Assembly: GCA_017458225.1 (NCBI GenBank)
Contig: JAFTFX010000022.1
Coordinates: forward strand, 91,243 to 155,242
Direction: 5' to 3'
DNA length: 64,000 bases
DNA from: Prevotella sp.
GTDB taxonomy: Bacteria > Bacteroidota > Bacteroidia > Bacteroidales > Bacteroidaceae
How positions within the stretch are numbered: position 1 is the first letter of the stretch; every line of letters begins with the position of its first letter. The position numbers and the translations under genes were made by a program. Under the pieces are notes generated by a model, which did no database searches, was not told where the DNA came from, and was given only the letters and a program-made list of their open reading frames with translations. This document shows, one piece after another, positions 33,192 through 40,960 of the stretch.

Positions 33192-34505
33192 CTATTTCTG
33201 TCGGATGAAGATGTTGATAGGTGAGCCCGTCAGTGTCCAGTTCTCACGAATCTTGTTCTCCAGAAAACGCTTGTAGGGCTCCTTGATGTACTGGGGCAGA
33301 TTGGCATAGAAGATGAACGTAGGAATCTGCGTGTCGGGCACCTGCGATACATACTTGATTTTGATATACTTACCCTTGATGGAGGGTGGGGGAGTAGCCT
33401 CCACAATGGGCAGCATCACTTCGTTGAGTTTCGACGTGCCAATCTTCACCTTACGATTCAGATAGACCTCCTTGGCCGTTTCGAGCACCTTGAAGATGCG
33501 CTGTTTGGTGAGTGCCGAGGCGAAGATGATGGGGAAGTCTACAAACGGAGCCATGCGCTCGCGGATGGCATTCTTAAAGGTATCGATGACAATCTGTGAC
33601 TTGTCTTCCACCAAGTCCCACTTGTTGACCACTACCACCAGCGACTTGTTGTTCTTCTGGATGAGCTGGAAGATGTTCATGTCTTGTGCTTCAATGCCTC
33701 GGGTGGCATCAATCATGAGGATGCACACGTCGCTGTTCTCGATGGCACGGATGGAGCGCATCACAGAGTAGAACTCCAAATCCTCGGTCACCTTGTTCTT
33801 GCGTCGGATGCCGGCCGTGTCGACCAAGTAGAAGTCGAAGCCGAACTTGTCATAGCGCGTGTAGATGCTGTCGCGTGTGGTGCCGGCAATCTCGGTCACG
33901 ATATGGCGGTCTTCACCGATGAAGGCGTTGATGATGCTCGACTTGCCAGCATTCGGACGGCCCACGACGGCAAAACGGGGAATGCCTTCTTCCAGGTCGT
34001 CTTTCGACTTCTCGGGCAGCGTCTCAACAACTTTGTCGAGCAGATCGCCGGTGCCACTGCCAGTAGCAGCGCTCACACAGAAGGGATCGCCCAGGCCCAG
34101 TTTATAGAAGTCGTATTGTCCGTAAAGGTCTTTTCCGTCGTCGGCCTTGTTGGCGACAAGGATGACGGGCAGTTTGCTGCGGCGCAAAATCTGGGCAACA
34201 TCCATGTCCCAGTCGGTTACTCCGTTTTTTATGTCGCACAGGAAGAGCACCAGGTCGGCCTCTTCGGTGGCGATAATCACCTGTTTGCGGATTTCCTCTT
34301 CAAAAATGTCGTCACTGTTGACCACCCAGCCGCCAGTGTCGACTACTGAAAATTCGTGACCGCACCATTCACATTTGCCGTACTGACGGTCGCGCGTGGT
34401 GCCAGCTTCGTCGCTCACAATTGCCTGTCGGCTATTGGTTAATCTATTAAATAAGGTGGACTTGCCCACGTTCGGACGGCCCACAATCGCTACTAAATTT
34501 GCCAT
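33192..34505 (-). CDS. der: Ribosome biogenesis GTPase Der (EngA)
   Basis: 437 aa, the usual length. Two tandem GTPase domains: G1 [13 protein letters not shown] with DTGGW, NKAD, and a second G1 [13 protein letters not shown] with [10 protein letters not shown] and NKWD. A C-terminal KH-like domain follows ([22 protein letters not shown]). It binds the 50S subunit and is needed for its maturation. It is first in a four-gene minus-strand run with a lipoprotein, PBP4 and MscS. Confidence 0.97.
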   Translation of the reverse strand: MANLVAIVGRPNVGKSTLFNRLTNSRQAIVSDEAGTTRDRQYGKCEWCGHEFSVVDTGGWVVNSDDIFEEEIRKQVIIATEEADLVLFLCDIKNGVTDWDMDVAQILRRSKLPVILVANKADDGKDLYGQYDFYKLGLGDPFCVSAATGSGTGDLLDKVVETLPEKSKDDLEEGIPRFAVVGRPNAGKSSIINAFIGEDRHIVTEIAGTTRDSIYTRYDKFGFDFYLVDTAGIRRKNKVTEDLEFYSVMRSIRAIENSDVCILMIDATRGIEAQDMNIFQLIQKNNKSLVVVVNKWDLVEDKSQIVIDTFKNAIRERMAPFVDFPIIFASALTKQRIFKVLETAKEVYLNRKVKIGTSKLNEVMLPIVEATPPPSIKGKYIKIKYVSQVPDTQIPTFIFYANLPQYIKEPYKRFLENKIRENWTLTGSPINIFIRQK

Positions 34506-34524
34506 AATTACAGTCTTTTCGCTG

Positions 34525-34532
34525 CAAAGTTA
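34525..34532 (-). promoter_or_regulatory. -7 box of the der operon
   Basis: TAACTTTG on the minus strand, match to TAnnTTTG, 19 bases before the der ATG. Confidence 0.7.
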
Positions 34533-34650
34533 CGATTAAGTGGGCGAATATCCAAATTAATTAGTGTTTTTTCCGAAACTCATTTTCAAGTCTAAATGTA
34601 GATTTATATATTTTTTACATACTGATTGATGGTGAATCGGAAAATTGTTG

Positions 34651-34658
34651 TACCTTTG
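34651..34658 (+). promoter_or_regulatory. -7 box of nrdD-nrdG
   Basis: TACCTTTG matches TAnnTTTG, about 115 bases before the nrdD ATG. The long leader between them holds the alternative hairpins and small reading frame below. Confidence 0.7.
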
Positions 34659-34680
34659 CAAACGATTCGAGTTGACCAAA

Positions 34681-34755
34681 ATGGAAAACTTTTTCGATTC
34701 AAAAAATAAAAAAGTTTTCCAAAACGGAAAACTTTTTATTCGGGAACATAACTAA
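34681..34755 (+). CDS. Possible 24-aa leader peptide upstream of nrdD
   Basis: An ATG about 16 bases after the likely transcription start opens 24 codons (MENFFDSKNKKVFQ...) ending at TAA 34753-34755, 18 bases before nrdD. It spans all three arms of the alternative hairpins, which suggests a leader peptide or attenuation control. Phe and Lys are frequent. Being short and AT-rich, it could be a chance frame. Confidence 0.35.
   Translation: MENFFDSKNKKVFQNGKLFIREHN
34683..34737 (+). promoter_or_regulatory. Three-arm alternative hairpin in the nrdD leader
   Basis: GGAAAACTTTTT occurs at 34683-34694 (A) and again at 34726-34737 (C). Between them AAAAAAGTTTTCC (B, 34708-34720) is complementary to both, so B can pair with A or with C but not both. 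The second hairpin ends in a run of T. This has the shape of an attenuator or switch. Confidence 0.6.
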
Positions 34756-34773
34756 AAGCTGACAATAAAGACA

Positions 34774-36870
34774 ATGGAAATTAAGAATTTTACCATTACG
34801 AAACGCGACGGTTCGAAGGACCGTTTTTCGTTGGACAAAATCATGAATGCCATCATCAAGGCATTCGAGAGTGTGGGTGAACCGTCGGATCTGTCGACGA
34901 TCTCGAAGATTCTGAGTCATCTTGACATGCATGACGACATCAAGGTGGAAGATATTCAGAATCAGGTGGAAGAGGCTTTGATGCGCGAGGGCTACTACAA
35001 GGTGGCCAAGTCGTTTATTCTGTATCGTCAGCAGCACACTGAGGATCGTGAGACGCTGGAGAAGATGCAGTTCCTGTCGGACTACATGGAAAGTGTCAAT
35101 GCTGCCACGGGCTCGAAATATGATGCCAATGCCAACGTGGAGCACAAGAACATCGCCACACTGATTGGCGAATTGCCGAAGTCGAACTTCATTCGTCTGA
35201 ACCGTCGCTTGCTGACCGACCGCATCAAGAAAATGTATGGTAAACAGTTGGCCGATGAATATATCGACATGCTGACCCACCACTTTATATATAAGAATGA
35301 CGAGACTTCGCTGGCCAACTACTGTGCCTCGATCACCATGTACCCCTGGTTGATCGGAGGTACGACGGCCATCGGCGGCAACTCGACAGCTCCCACCAAC
35401 CTGAAGTCGTTTGCCGGTGGCTTTGTCAACATGGTCTTTATGGTCAGCTCCATGTTGAGTGGTGCCTGTGCCACGCCCGAGTTCCTGATGTATATGAACT
35501 ACTTCATTGGCAAGGAGTATGGCAAGGACTACTGGCAGCACCCTGAACAGCAGGCCGACTTGTCACTGAAGAAACGCTCAATCGACAAGGTTATCACCGA
35601 CTATTTTGAGCAAATCGTCTATACGCTGAACCAGCCTACTGGTGCACGCAACTATCAGGCAGTGTTCTGGAATGTGGCCTACTACGACCGCTACTATTTC
35701 GAGAGCATCTTCGGCGAGTTCTACTTCCCCGACGGCTCACAGCCCGACTGGGACGGCCTCAGCTGGCTGCAGAAACGTTTCATGAAGTGGTTCAACAAAG
35801 AGCGCACCAAGACCTTGCTGACCTTCCCCGTTGAGACGATGGCCCTGCTCGTTGACGAGAATGGTGAGTGCAAGGACAAGGAGTGGGGCGACTTCACGGC
35901 AGAGATGTATGCCGAAGGTCACTCGTTCTTCACCTATATGAGCGACAATGCCGACTCATTGTCGAGTTGCTGCCGCCTGCGCAACGAGATTACCGACAAT
36001 GGCTTCAGCTATACGCTGGGTGCCGGCGGTGTGTCGACAGGCTCGAAATCGGTGCTCACCATCAACCTGAACCGTTGCATCCAGTATGCCGTCAACCACA
36101 AGATGGACTATCTGGAGTATCTGGGCGGCATCATAGACCTCTGCCACAAGGTGCAGCTGGCCTATAACGAGAACCTGAAGGAATTGCAGGCCCATGGCAT
36201 GCTGCCGCTCTTCGATGCAGGCTATATCAATATTGGCCGCCAGTATCTCACCATCGGCATCAACGGCCTGGTGGAGGCTGCCGAGTTCATGGGCTTGAAG
36301 ATTACACCCAACGATGACTACAAGAAGTTCGTGCAGGGCATTCTGGGACTCATTGAGAAGTACAACAAGCAGTATCGCACCAAGGACGTGATGTTCAACT
36401 GCGAGATGATCCCTGCCGAGAACGTCGGTGTGAAACATGCCAAGTGGGATCGTGAGGACGGCTATTTCGTGCCACGCGACTGTTATAATAGCTATTTCTA
36501 TGTGGTTGAAGACGACTCGCTTTCGGTCATTGATAAGTTCAAACTGCATGGTGCTCCCTACATAGAACACCTGACGGGCGGCTCGGCTCTGCACATGAAC
36601 CTTGAAGAGCATCTGTCAAAAGAACAGTACAAGCAGTTGCTGAAGGTGGCTGCACAGGAGGGCTGCAACTACTTCACATTCAATATTCCAAACACCGTGT
36701 GCAACGATTGTGGCACCATCGACAAGCGCTACCTGCACGAGTGCCCCCACTGCCACTCGAAGAATATTGACTACATGACTCGCATCATCGGCTATCTGAA
36801 GCGCGTCAGCAACTTCTCACAGCCCCGTCAGGAAGAAGCCGCACGCCGCTATTACGCTCATGCGGACTAA
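34774..36870 (+). CDS. nrdD: Anaerobic (class III) ribonucleoside-triphosphate reductase
   Basis: 698 aa. An N-terminal ATP-cone (TITKRDGSKDRFSLDKIMNAI, about residues 5-95) gives allosteric control. The catalytic barrel includes GGTTAIGGNSTAPTNLKSF. The C-terminal zinc site has CNDCG and CPHC, followed by the glycyl-radical motif RIIGY near residue 675. It makes dNTPs without oxygen, using a radical installed by NrdG. The nrdG gene follows 34 bases later. It marks a strict or facultative anaerobe. Confidence 0.96.
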   Translation: MEIKNFTITKRDGSKDRFSLDKIMNAIIKAFESVGEPSDLSTISKILSHLDMHDDIKVEDIQNQVEEALMREGYYKVAKSFILYRQQHTEDRETLEKMQFLSDYMESVNAATGSKYDANANVEHKNIATLIGELPKSNFIRLNRRLLTDRIKKMYGKQLADEYIDMLTHHFIYKNDETSLANYCASITMYPWLIGGTTAIGGNSTAPTNLKSFAGGFVNMVFMVSSMLSGACATPEFLMYMNYFIGKEYGKDYWQHPEQQADLSLKKRSIDKVITDYFEQIVYTLNQPTGARNYQAVFWNVAYYDRYYFESIFGEFYFPDGSQPDWDGLSWLQKRFMKWFNKERTKTLLTFPVETMALLVDENGECKDKEWGDFTAEMYAEGHSFFTYMSDNADSLSSCCRLRNEITDNGFSYTLGAGGVSTGSKSVLTINLNRCIQYAVNHKMDYLEYLGGIIDLCHKVQLAYNENLKELQAHGMLPLFDAGYINIGRQYLTIGINGLVEAAEFMGLKITPNDDYKKFVQGILGLIEKYNKQYRTKDVMFNCEMIPAENVGVKHAKWDREDGYFVPRDCYNSYFYVVEDDSLSVIDKFKLHGAPYIEHLTGGSALHMNLEEHLSKEQYKQLLKVAAQEGCNYFTFNIPNTVCNDCGTIDKRYLHECPHCHSKNIDYMTRIIGYLKRVSNFSQPRQEEAARRYYAHAD

Positions 36871-36904
36871 GTGAAGAGTAAAGATTTTCCACCGCTCCGT
36901 CTTT

Positions 36905-37384
36905 ATGCTTAAGTACGTTAACACAGGAATTGTTTTTCAGGAGATACCCGACGAGGTGACATTGGCCATCAATATTTCTAATTGTCCGTGTCGCTGTCCG
37001 GGGTGTCATAGTCATTATCTTTGGGAAGACATCGGTCTTCCCTTAGATACTGATGCCATTGATGCCTTCATTGAGCGATATGGCCGCGACATCACCTGTC
37101 TGTCGTTCATGGGGGGCGATGCAGATCCCAAGGGTATCAACCTGTTGGCCCAGTATATCCATGAGACCCATCCTCAGTTCAAAGTGGCGTGGTATAGTGG
37201 CCGGCTGCGCATTCCGGCTGGCATCACGAAGACCGATTTTGACTATATCAAGATTGGCCCCTACATCCGCCATCTGGGGCCGCTGAAGCAGTCAACCACC
37301 AATCAGCGACTCTATCGGCAACGTTCCGATGGCGAATTTGAGGATATAACCTACCGCTTCTGGCAAAAACAAATGGCTCAGTAA
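36905..37384 (+). CDS. nrdG: Anaerobic ribonucleotide reductase activating protein
   Basis: 159 aa. Radical-SAM motif CxxxCxxC in CPCRCPGCHSHYLW (near residue 27), the SAM-binding GGD in LSFMGGDADPKG, and the small size of NrdG. It uses a [4Fe-4S] cluster and S-adenosylmethionine to form the glycyl radical on NrdD. It is the second gene of the nrdD-nrdG pair. Its stop codon lies inside the terminator stem at 37372-37402. Confidence 0.94.
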   Translation: MLKYVNTGIVFQEIPDEVTLAINISNCPCRCPGCHSHYLWEDIGLPLDTDAIDAFIERYGRDITCLSFMGGDADPKGINLLAQYIHETHPQFKVAWYSGRLRIPAGITKTDFDYIKIGPYIRHLGPLKQSTTNQRLYRQRSDGEFEDITYRFWQKQMAQ

Positions 37385-37402
37385 CATTGTTACCGGGCCA
37401 TT
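37372..37402 (+). terminator. Terminator overlapping the end of nrdG
   Basis: AATGGCTCAGTAAC pairs with GTTACCGGGCCATT around a 3-nt loop (one mismatch, one G-U pair) and is followed by ATGTTTTTG. The nrdG TAA is in the left arm. Confidence 0.75.
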
Positions 37403-37410
37403 ATGTTTTT

Positions 37411-37475
37411 GCAATTATCAATTCTCAATTGTCCATTCTCCATTGTTCATACTCCATTCTCCATTCTCAGTATCC
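37411..37475. repeat. Short degenerate CAATTCTC/CCATTCTC repeat between convergent genes
   Basis: CAATT, TCTCAATT, CCATTCTC and CCATTGTTC units of about 7-9 bases recur between the nrdG terminator and the rsgA end. It is an imperfect simple repeat of a kind often seen between Bacteroidetes genes, with no apparent coding role. Confidence 0.5.
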
Positions 37476-38480
37476 CTCTCGGTATTTTCCTTCGTCCTTG
37501 TCGTCCAGCATGGAGAGGTACGACTGGTAGCGGCTCTCGGCAATGTAGTGGTCTTCAAGGGCTTTCAGTACGGCGCAGCCAGGCTCGTGGGTGTGCGTGC
37601 AGTTGCTGAAACGGCATTCCTTTGAGAAGTGGAAAATCTCCTTGAAGTAGCTGGTCAGTTCCTCCTTTTCAATATCGAAGGTGCCGAACCCCTTGATGCC
37701 TGGAGTGTCGATGAGGTAGGAGGGGAGAGCGGAGAGAGAAGAAGATGAGGGGGAAGGGGATACTGCAATCATTTCTGAGAATGTGGTGGTGTGCATGCCG
37801 GTATTATGGGCATCGCTGATCTCGGCGGTGCGCAGGTTGGCTCCTGGTACCAGTTGGTTGATCAGGGTCGACTTGCCCACGCCGCTGTTACCGCTCAGCA
37901 AAGTGATCTTTCCGTCCAAAAGAGGCCGCAGTTCCTCTATACCGTCACCTGTGGTCGCGGCTATTTGGCGGCACTCGTAGCCGATGGTCTCGTAGAGGTT
38001 CACCATTGCTTCCTGATAACGTCGCATATCGTCATCAAGCAGGTCGGTCTTGTTAAATATAAGGTACACGGGCACGCGATAGGCCTCGGCTGAGGCCAGG
38101 AAACGGTCGATGAATGTGGTGCTGGTCTGTGGATGGCTGACCGTAACGACCAGAAAAGCTTGGTCGACATTGGCGGCAAGAATATGGCTTTGCTTCGACA
38201 GGTTGATGCTCTTGCGGATGATGTAGTTCTTGCGGTCCTCAATGGCGGTAATCCAACCCGTCTGCCCTTGCTCGCTCCCACTTGACTTGTCTGATGACGC
38301 AGTCCCCTCCCCTTGAGAGAGGGTTAGGGAGATTTCTACCCTGTCGCCCACGGCCACGGGATTCGTTGAGCGGATGCCCTTCAGGCGGAAGTTGCCTTTC
38401 ACCTTACAATCAAGAAGCTGGCCATCGTCCGTGCGGACGGTGTACCAGCTTCCCGTATTCTTAACAACAAGTCCTTTCAT
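37467..38480 (-). CDS. rsgA: Ribosome small subunit-dependent GTPase A (RsgA)
   Basis: 337 aa. N-terminal OB fold, then a circularly permuted GTPase: G4 FNKTDL first, then G1 [14 protein letters not shown] and G3 DTPGIKGFG. The C-terminal zinc site is [14 protein letters not shown]. It releases late 30S assembly factors. Two low-complexity stretches look inserted: Ser/Gly/Gln-rich residues about 55-75 within the OB region ([19 protein letters not shown]) and Ser/Pro-rich residues about 242-255 before G3 ([14 protein letters not shown]). The gene starts 3 bases after frr. Confidence 0.93.
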   Translation of the reverse strand: MKGLVVKNTGSWYTVRTDDGQLLDCKVKGNFRLKGIRSTNPVAVGDRVEISLTLSQGEGTASSDKSSGSEQGQTGWITAIEDRKNYIIRKSINLSKQSHILAANVDQAFLVVTVSHPQTSTTFIDRFLASAEAYRVPVYLIFNKTDLLDDDMRRYQEAMVNLYETIGYECRQIAATTGDGIEELRPLLDGKITLLSGNSGVGKSTLINQLVPGANLRTAEISDAHNTGMHTTTFSEMIAVSPSPSSSSLSALPSYLIDTPGIKGFGTFDIEKEELTSYFKEIFHFSKECRFSNCTHTHEPGCAVLKALEDHYIAESRYQSYLSMLDDKDEGKYREGY

Positions 38481-38483
38481 GGA

Positions 38484-39044
38484 CTACACGGTCATGATTT
38501 CCTTGTTCTTAGCCTCCATCAGGGCATCGAGCTTCTTGATGTATTTGTCGTGAGCCTTCTGCAGTTCGGCCTCGGCATCTTTCTCGTTGTCCTCGCTCAG
38601 TCCGTCCTTGATGGCCTTCTTCAACTTCTCCTTGATGTCGGCACGCACGTTGCGCACTTCCACCTTGGCCTTCTCCGTGATCTTGTTGCACTGCTTCACC
38701 AGGTCGCGGCGGCGCTCCTCGGTGGGCTGGGGAATGCCCAGACGGATAATCTCACCATTGTTTTCGGGCGTGATGCCTACGTCGCTGTCCATGATGGCTT
38801 TCTCGATGTCGCGAATCTGCTTGCGGTCCCATGGCTTGATGGCAATGGTACGGGCATCAGGGGTCGAGATGTTGGCTACTTGATTCAAGGGCACGCGGCT
38901 ACCGTAGGATTCTACTCTCACGCCGTCGAGGATGGCTACGTTGGCACGACCGGCACGCACACGGTTCAGCTCTTCTTCCAAGAACATGGCGGCCATTTCC
39001 ATTCTCTCTTCTGCTTTCTGCAGGGTGTCTTTTACGTCAATCAT
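38484..39044 (-). CDS. frr: Ribosome recycling factor
   Basis: 186 aa, the usual size. The start region (ERMEMAAMFLEEELNRVRAGRANVAILDGVRVESYG), the centre (VNQVANISTPDARTIAIKPWD) and RIGIPQPTEERRRDLVKQCNK are all typical. With EF-G it splits post-termination ribosomes. frr and rsgA are 3 bases apart on a single promoter, both with ribosome functions. Confidence 0.97.
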   Translation of the reverse strand: MIDVKDTLQKAEERMEMAAMFLEEELNRVRAGRANVAILDGVRVESYGSRVPLNQVANISTPDARTIAIKPWDRKQIRDIEKAIMDSDVGITPENNGEIIRLGIPQPTEERRRDLVKQCNKITEKAKVEVRNVRADIKEKLKKAIKDGLSEDNEKDAEAELQKAHDKYIKKLDALMEAKNKEIMTV

Positions 39045-39075
39045 ACTGTTTATGTAATAATTAGAATTCTGTTGA

Positions 39076-39083
39076 CAAATTTA
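39076..39083 (-). promoter_or_regulatory. -7 box of frr-rsgA
   Basis: TAAATTTG on the minus strand, match to TAnnTTTG, 31 bases before the frr ATG. Confidence 0.65.
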
Positions 39084-39169
39084 GTGCTTTTTCGTGAAAC
39101 AAGCAAGAAAATGTCTGTTTTTTTGTTGATTGGCGTTCATGTTGACTATGAAATGGCCCAAATACGTGC

Positions 39170-40717
39170 TTACAGGTCGATGTCGCAGCCGATGCCGAGT
39201 ACGCGGTTGGTGCGGGTGAACGAGTCGCTGCCTGTGGCGGTGGTGCGCTCGTAGCTGTCGTAGTCGGTCTGGAAGTAGGCTGCCTTCAGCTTGACGTTCT
39301 CCTTCAGTTGATAGTTAATGCCGAAGCCATAGCTGTAGCTGTTGGTGACGAACGAGATGTCGTTCATATACTCGTCGCTGAGTCCGTAGCGGGTAATCTG
39401 TCCGCCGGCCGAGATGGTCAGGCGATCATTGATGTCCCATTCGGCACCTGCCAGTGCCTCCCAAGTGTTGCTCTTCAGCTTCTGCTGGGCGTTGCCATAC
39501 CACTGGGCATCCTTGTCGAAGTAGTAGTGGCCGCCCAGGTTGATGCGGACAATCTGGATGGGAGCCCACTGAGCACCTACCGTCAGCAGGGCAGGGATAT
39601 CTTCGTTCACCTTCTCTTCATCCACATATTTGTTGACAGCAGCAATCTCGCTGGCCTCAAAAACGGTCGACTCGTTCGTCATGCGAATCTGGGTCTTGAA
39701 CTCGTACTTGGCGGCAAAGTTGAACTGGTCGTTCAGTTTGTAGTCGATGCCTATGACGGGGGCAATGCCTACCGATGTCTGGTTGCAGAGCAGGTTCACA
39801 CCCTCAGAATATTTGGAAAGTTTGGCCAACTCATCCTTGCTAGCAGCTAGATTTTCCAAACCTGCCATCAGTTTAGCCTCGTCTAGGCTAAGGATGCCAG
39901 CAGCTTCTTTCGCTTTAAGTCCGGGAAGGACAGCTGAACCAACGGTGAGAATTTGTTTGACCTGAGGATCAATCTTGGGCAATACATTCTCGAAAGATAC
40001 ATAAACGCCATCGGTTTTAACCATGATATTGCTGATTCGGGCCTTGTAGGTCGCGGTACCATAGAGCAAACGCAAACCGCCATAGATTGATAGATTGTCA
40101 AGAACCTTGTAGGCGGTACCCAATTGGAAACCGAAATAATACTGGCGTCCCTGCATATAGCTGTTCATGTCGTAGCCCTCTGTACCGTTGAGAGGAATAC
40201 CTGCACCAGTAGCAGTGTTCAGACCATCTGCTAGTGCATCCATTGACATGAACTTCTGAGCAATGCCGCCTACAACGCTCTCGAAAGAGCCCAGACCGTC
40301 GGCAAACTCACAGCTGCCGCCGCCACCCGGCACTGAGAAGTTGAACTGCATGCTCCAGTTGCCTTTGTTCCAAGCAGCCTGGATTGAGGGGATTACGGGC
40401 GCGTCAGCCACGCCTTCGAAGGTCTTGGTGGCACTGCCATTGTTTTTGCGGCCATACTTAAACACTTCATTGGTGGAGGTCACGGTACGTGTCTGGTGGG
40501 CATACTGCCAGTTGATGCCGAGGTGGAAGCCTTCGGGCATGAAAGCCACACCTGCAGGGTTGCTGTAGACACCATCGAGGCCGATGGCACCGTCGCGTGC
40601 GGGGTTGCGCAGAAAGTCGATACTTTGGTTCGTGTTGGTTAAGATGCCACCTGCTGTGGCTGTGGTTGCTGTTGCTGTCAGCAGTGCGCTGACGATGCAA
40701 ACTTTAAAATTTTTCAT
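39170..40717 (-). CDS. FadL/OmpP1-family outer membrane transport protein
   Basis: About 515 aa from MKNFKVCIV, with a signal peptide ending near TTATAGG. A start upstream at 40804 lies beyond the -7 box at 40751. The plug-region motif (SIDFLRNPARDGAIGLDGVYSNPAGVAFMPEGFHLGIN) and many amphipathic strands ending in an aromatic-poor but beta-type C-terminus (RTNRVLGIGCDIDL) fit the OmpP1/FadL/TodX family of hydrophobic-compound porins. A helical region of about 60 residues (VKQILTVGSAVLPGLKAKEA...KDELAKLSKYSEGV) is inserted in the middle and is not usual for FadL. The substrate is unknown. Confidence 0.82.
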   Translation of the reverse strand: MKNFKVCIVSALLTATATTATAGGILTNTNQSIDFLRNPARDGAIGLDGVYSNPAGVAFMPEGFHLGINWQYAHQTRTVTSTNEVFKYGRKNNGSATKTFEGVADAPVIPSIQAAWNKGNWSMQFNFSVPGGGGSCEFADGLGSFESVVGGIAQKFMSMDALADGLNTATGAGIPLNGTEGYDMNSYMQGRQYYFGFQLGTAYKVLDNLSIYGGLRLLYGTATYKARISNIMVKTDGVYVSFENVLPKIDPQVKQILTVGSAVLPGLKAKEAAGILSLDEAKLMAGLENLAASKDELAKLSKYSEGVNLLCNQTSVGIAPVIGIDYKLNDQFNFAAKYEFKTQIRMTNESTVFEASEIAAVNKYVDEEKVNEDIPALLTVGAQWAPIQIVRINLGGHYYFDKDAQWYGNAQQKLKSNTWEALAGAEWDINDRLTISAGGQITRYGLSDEYMNDISFVTNSYSYGFGINYQLKENVKLKAAYFQTDYDSYERTTATGSDSFTRTNRVLGIGCDIDL

Positions 40718-40750
40718 ATCCTTTAAAACAAATCTTAAAAAATTCGGCTG

Positions 40751-40758
40751 CAAAGTTA
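40751..40758 (-). promoter_or_regulatory. -7 box of the FadL-like gene
   Basis: TAACTTTG on the minus strand, match to TAnnTTTG, 33 bases before the chosen ATG. Confidence 0.7.
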
Positions 40759-40891
40759 AGACGATTGTTCTGAATAGTGCTGTTAAGGCGCACGGACTTA
40801 ACAAAAATTAATTAAAATTCGCACAAAAACTGCTCAAATGTGCAATTGTGTGCAGTTCTTGCACCACGAAATTCGCATTTATCTCAAACGC

Positions 40892-40947
40892 ATTTATGCA
40901 AAAATCGGAGCAATTTATGCATAAATTGCTCCGATTTTTGCATAAAT
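40892..40947. repeat. Perfect 56-bp palindrome with 21-nt internal period
   Basis: The two halves (40892-40919 and 40920-40947) are exact reverse complements with no spacer and centre on ATGCAT. GCA recurs at 40898, 40919 and 40940 (21-nt step), so the arms are also tandem repeats. It starts 13 bases after the stop of the minus-strand BNR gene and could work as its terminator. A related, imperfect element lies at 63813-63874. Confidence 0.9.
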
Positions 40948-40960
40948 TCAAGATGGCAGA

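Noticed and set aside
36871-36904. Separate promoter for nrdG
   Set aside because: No TAnnTTTG box in the 34-base gap; co-transcription with nrdD is simpler.
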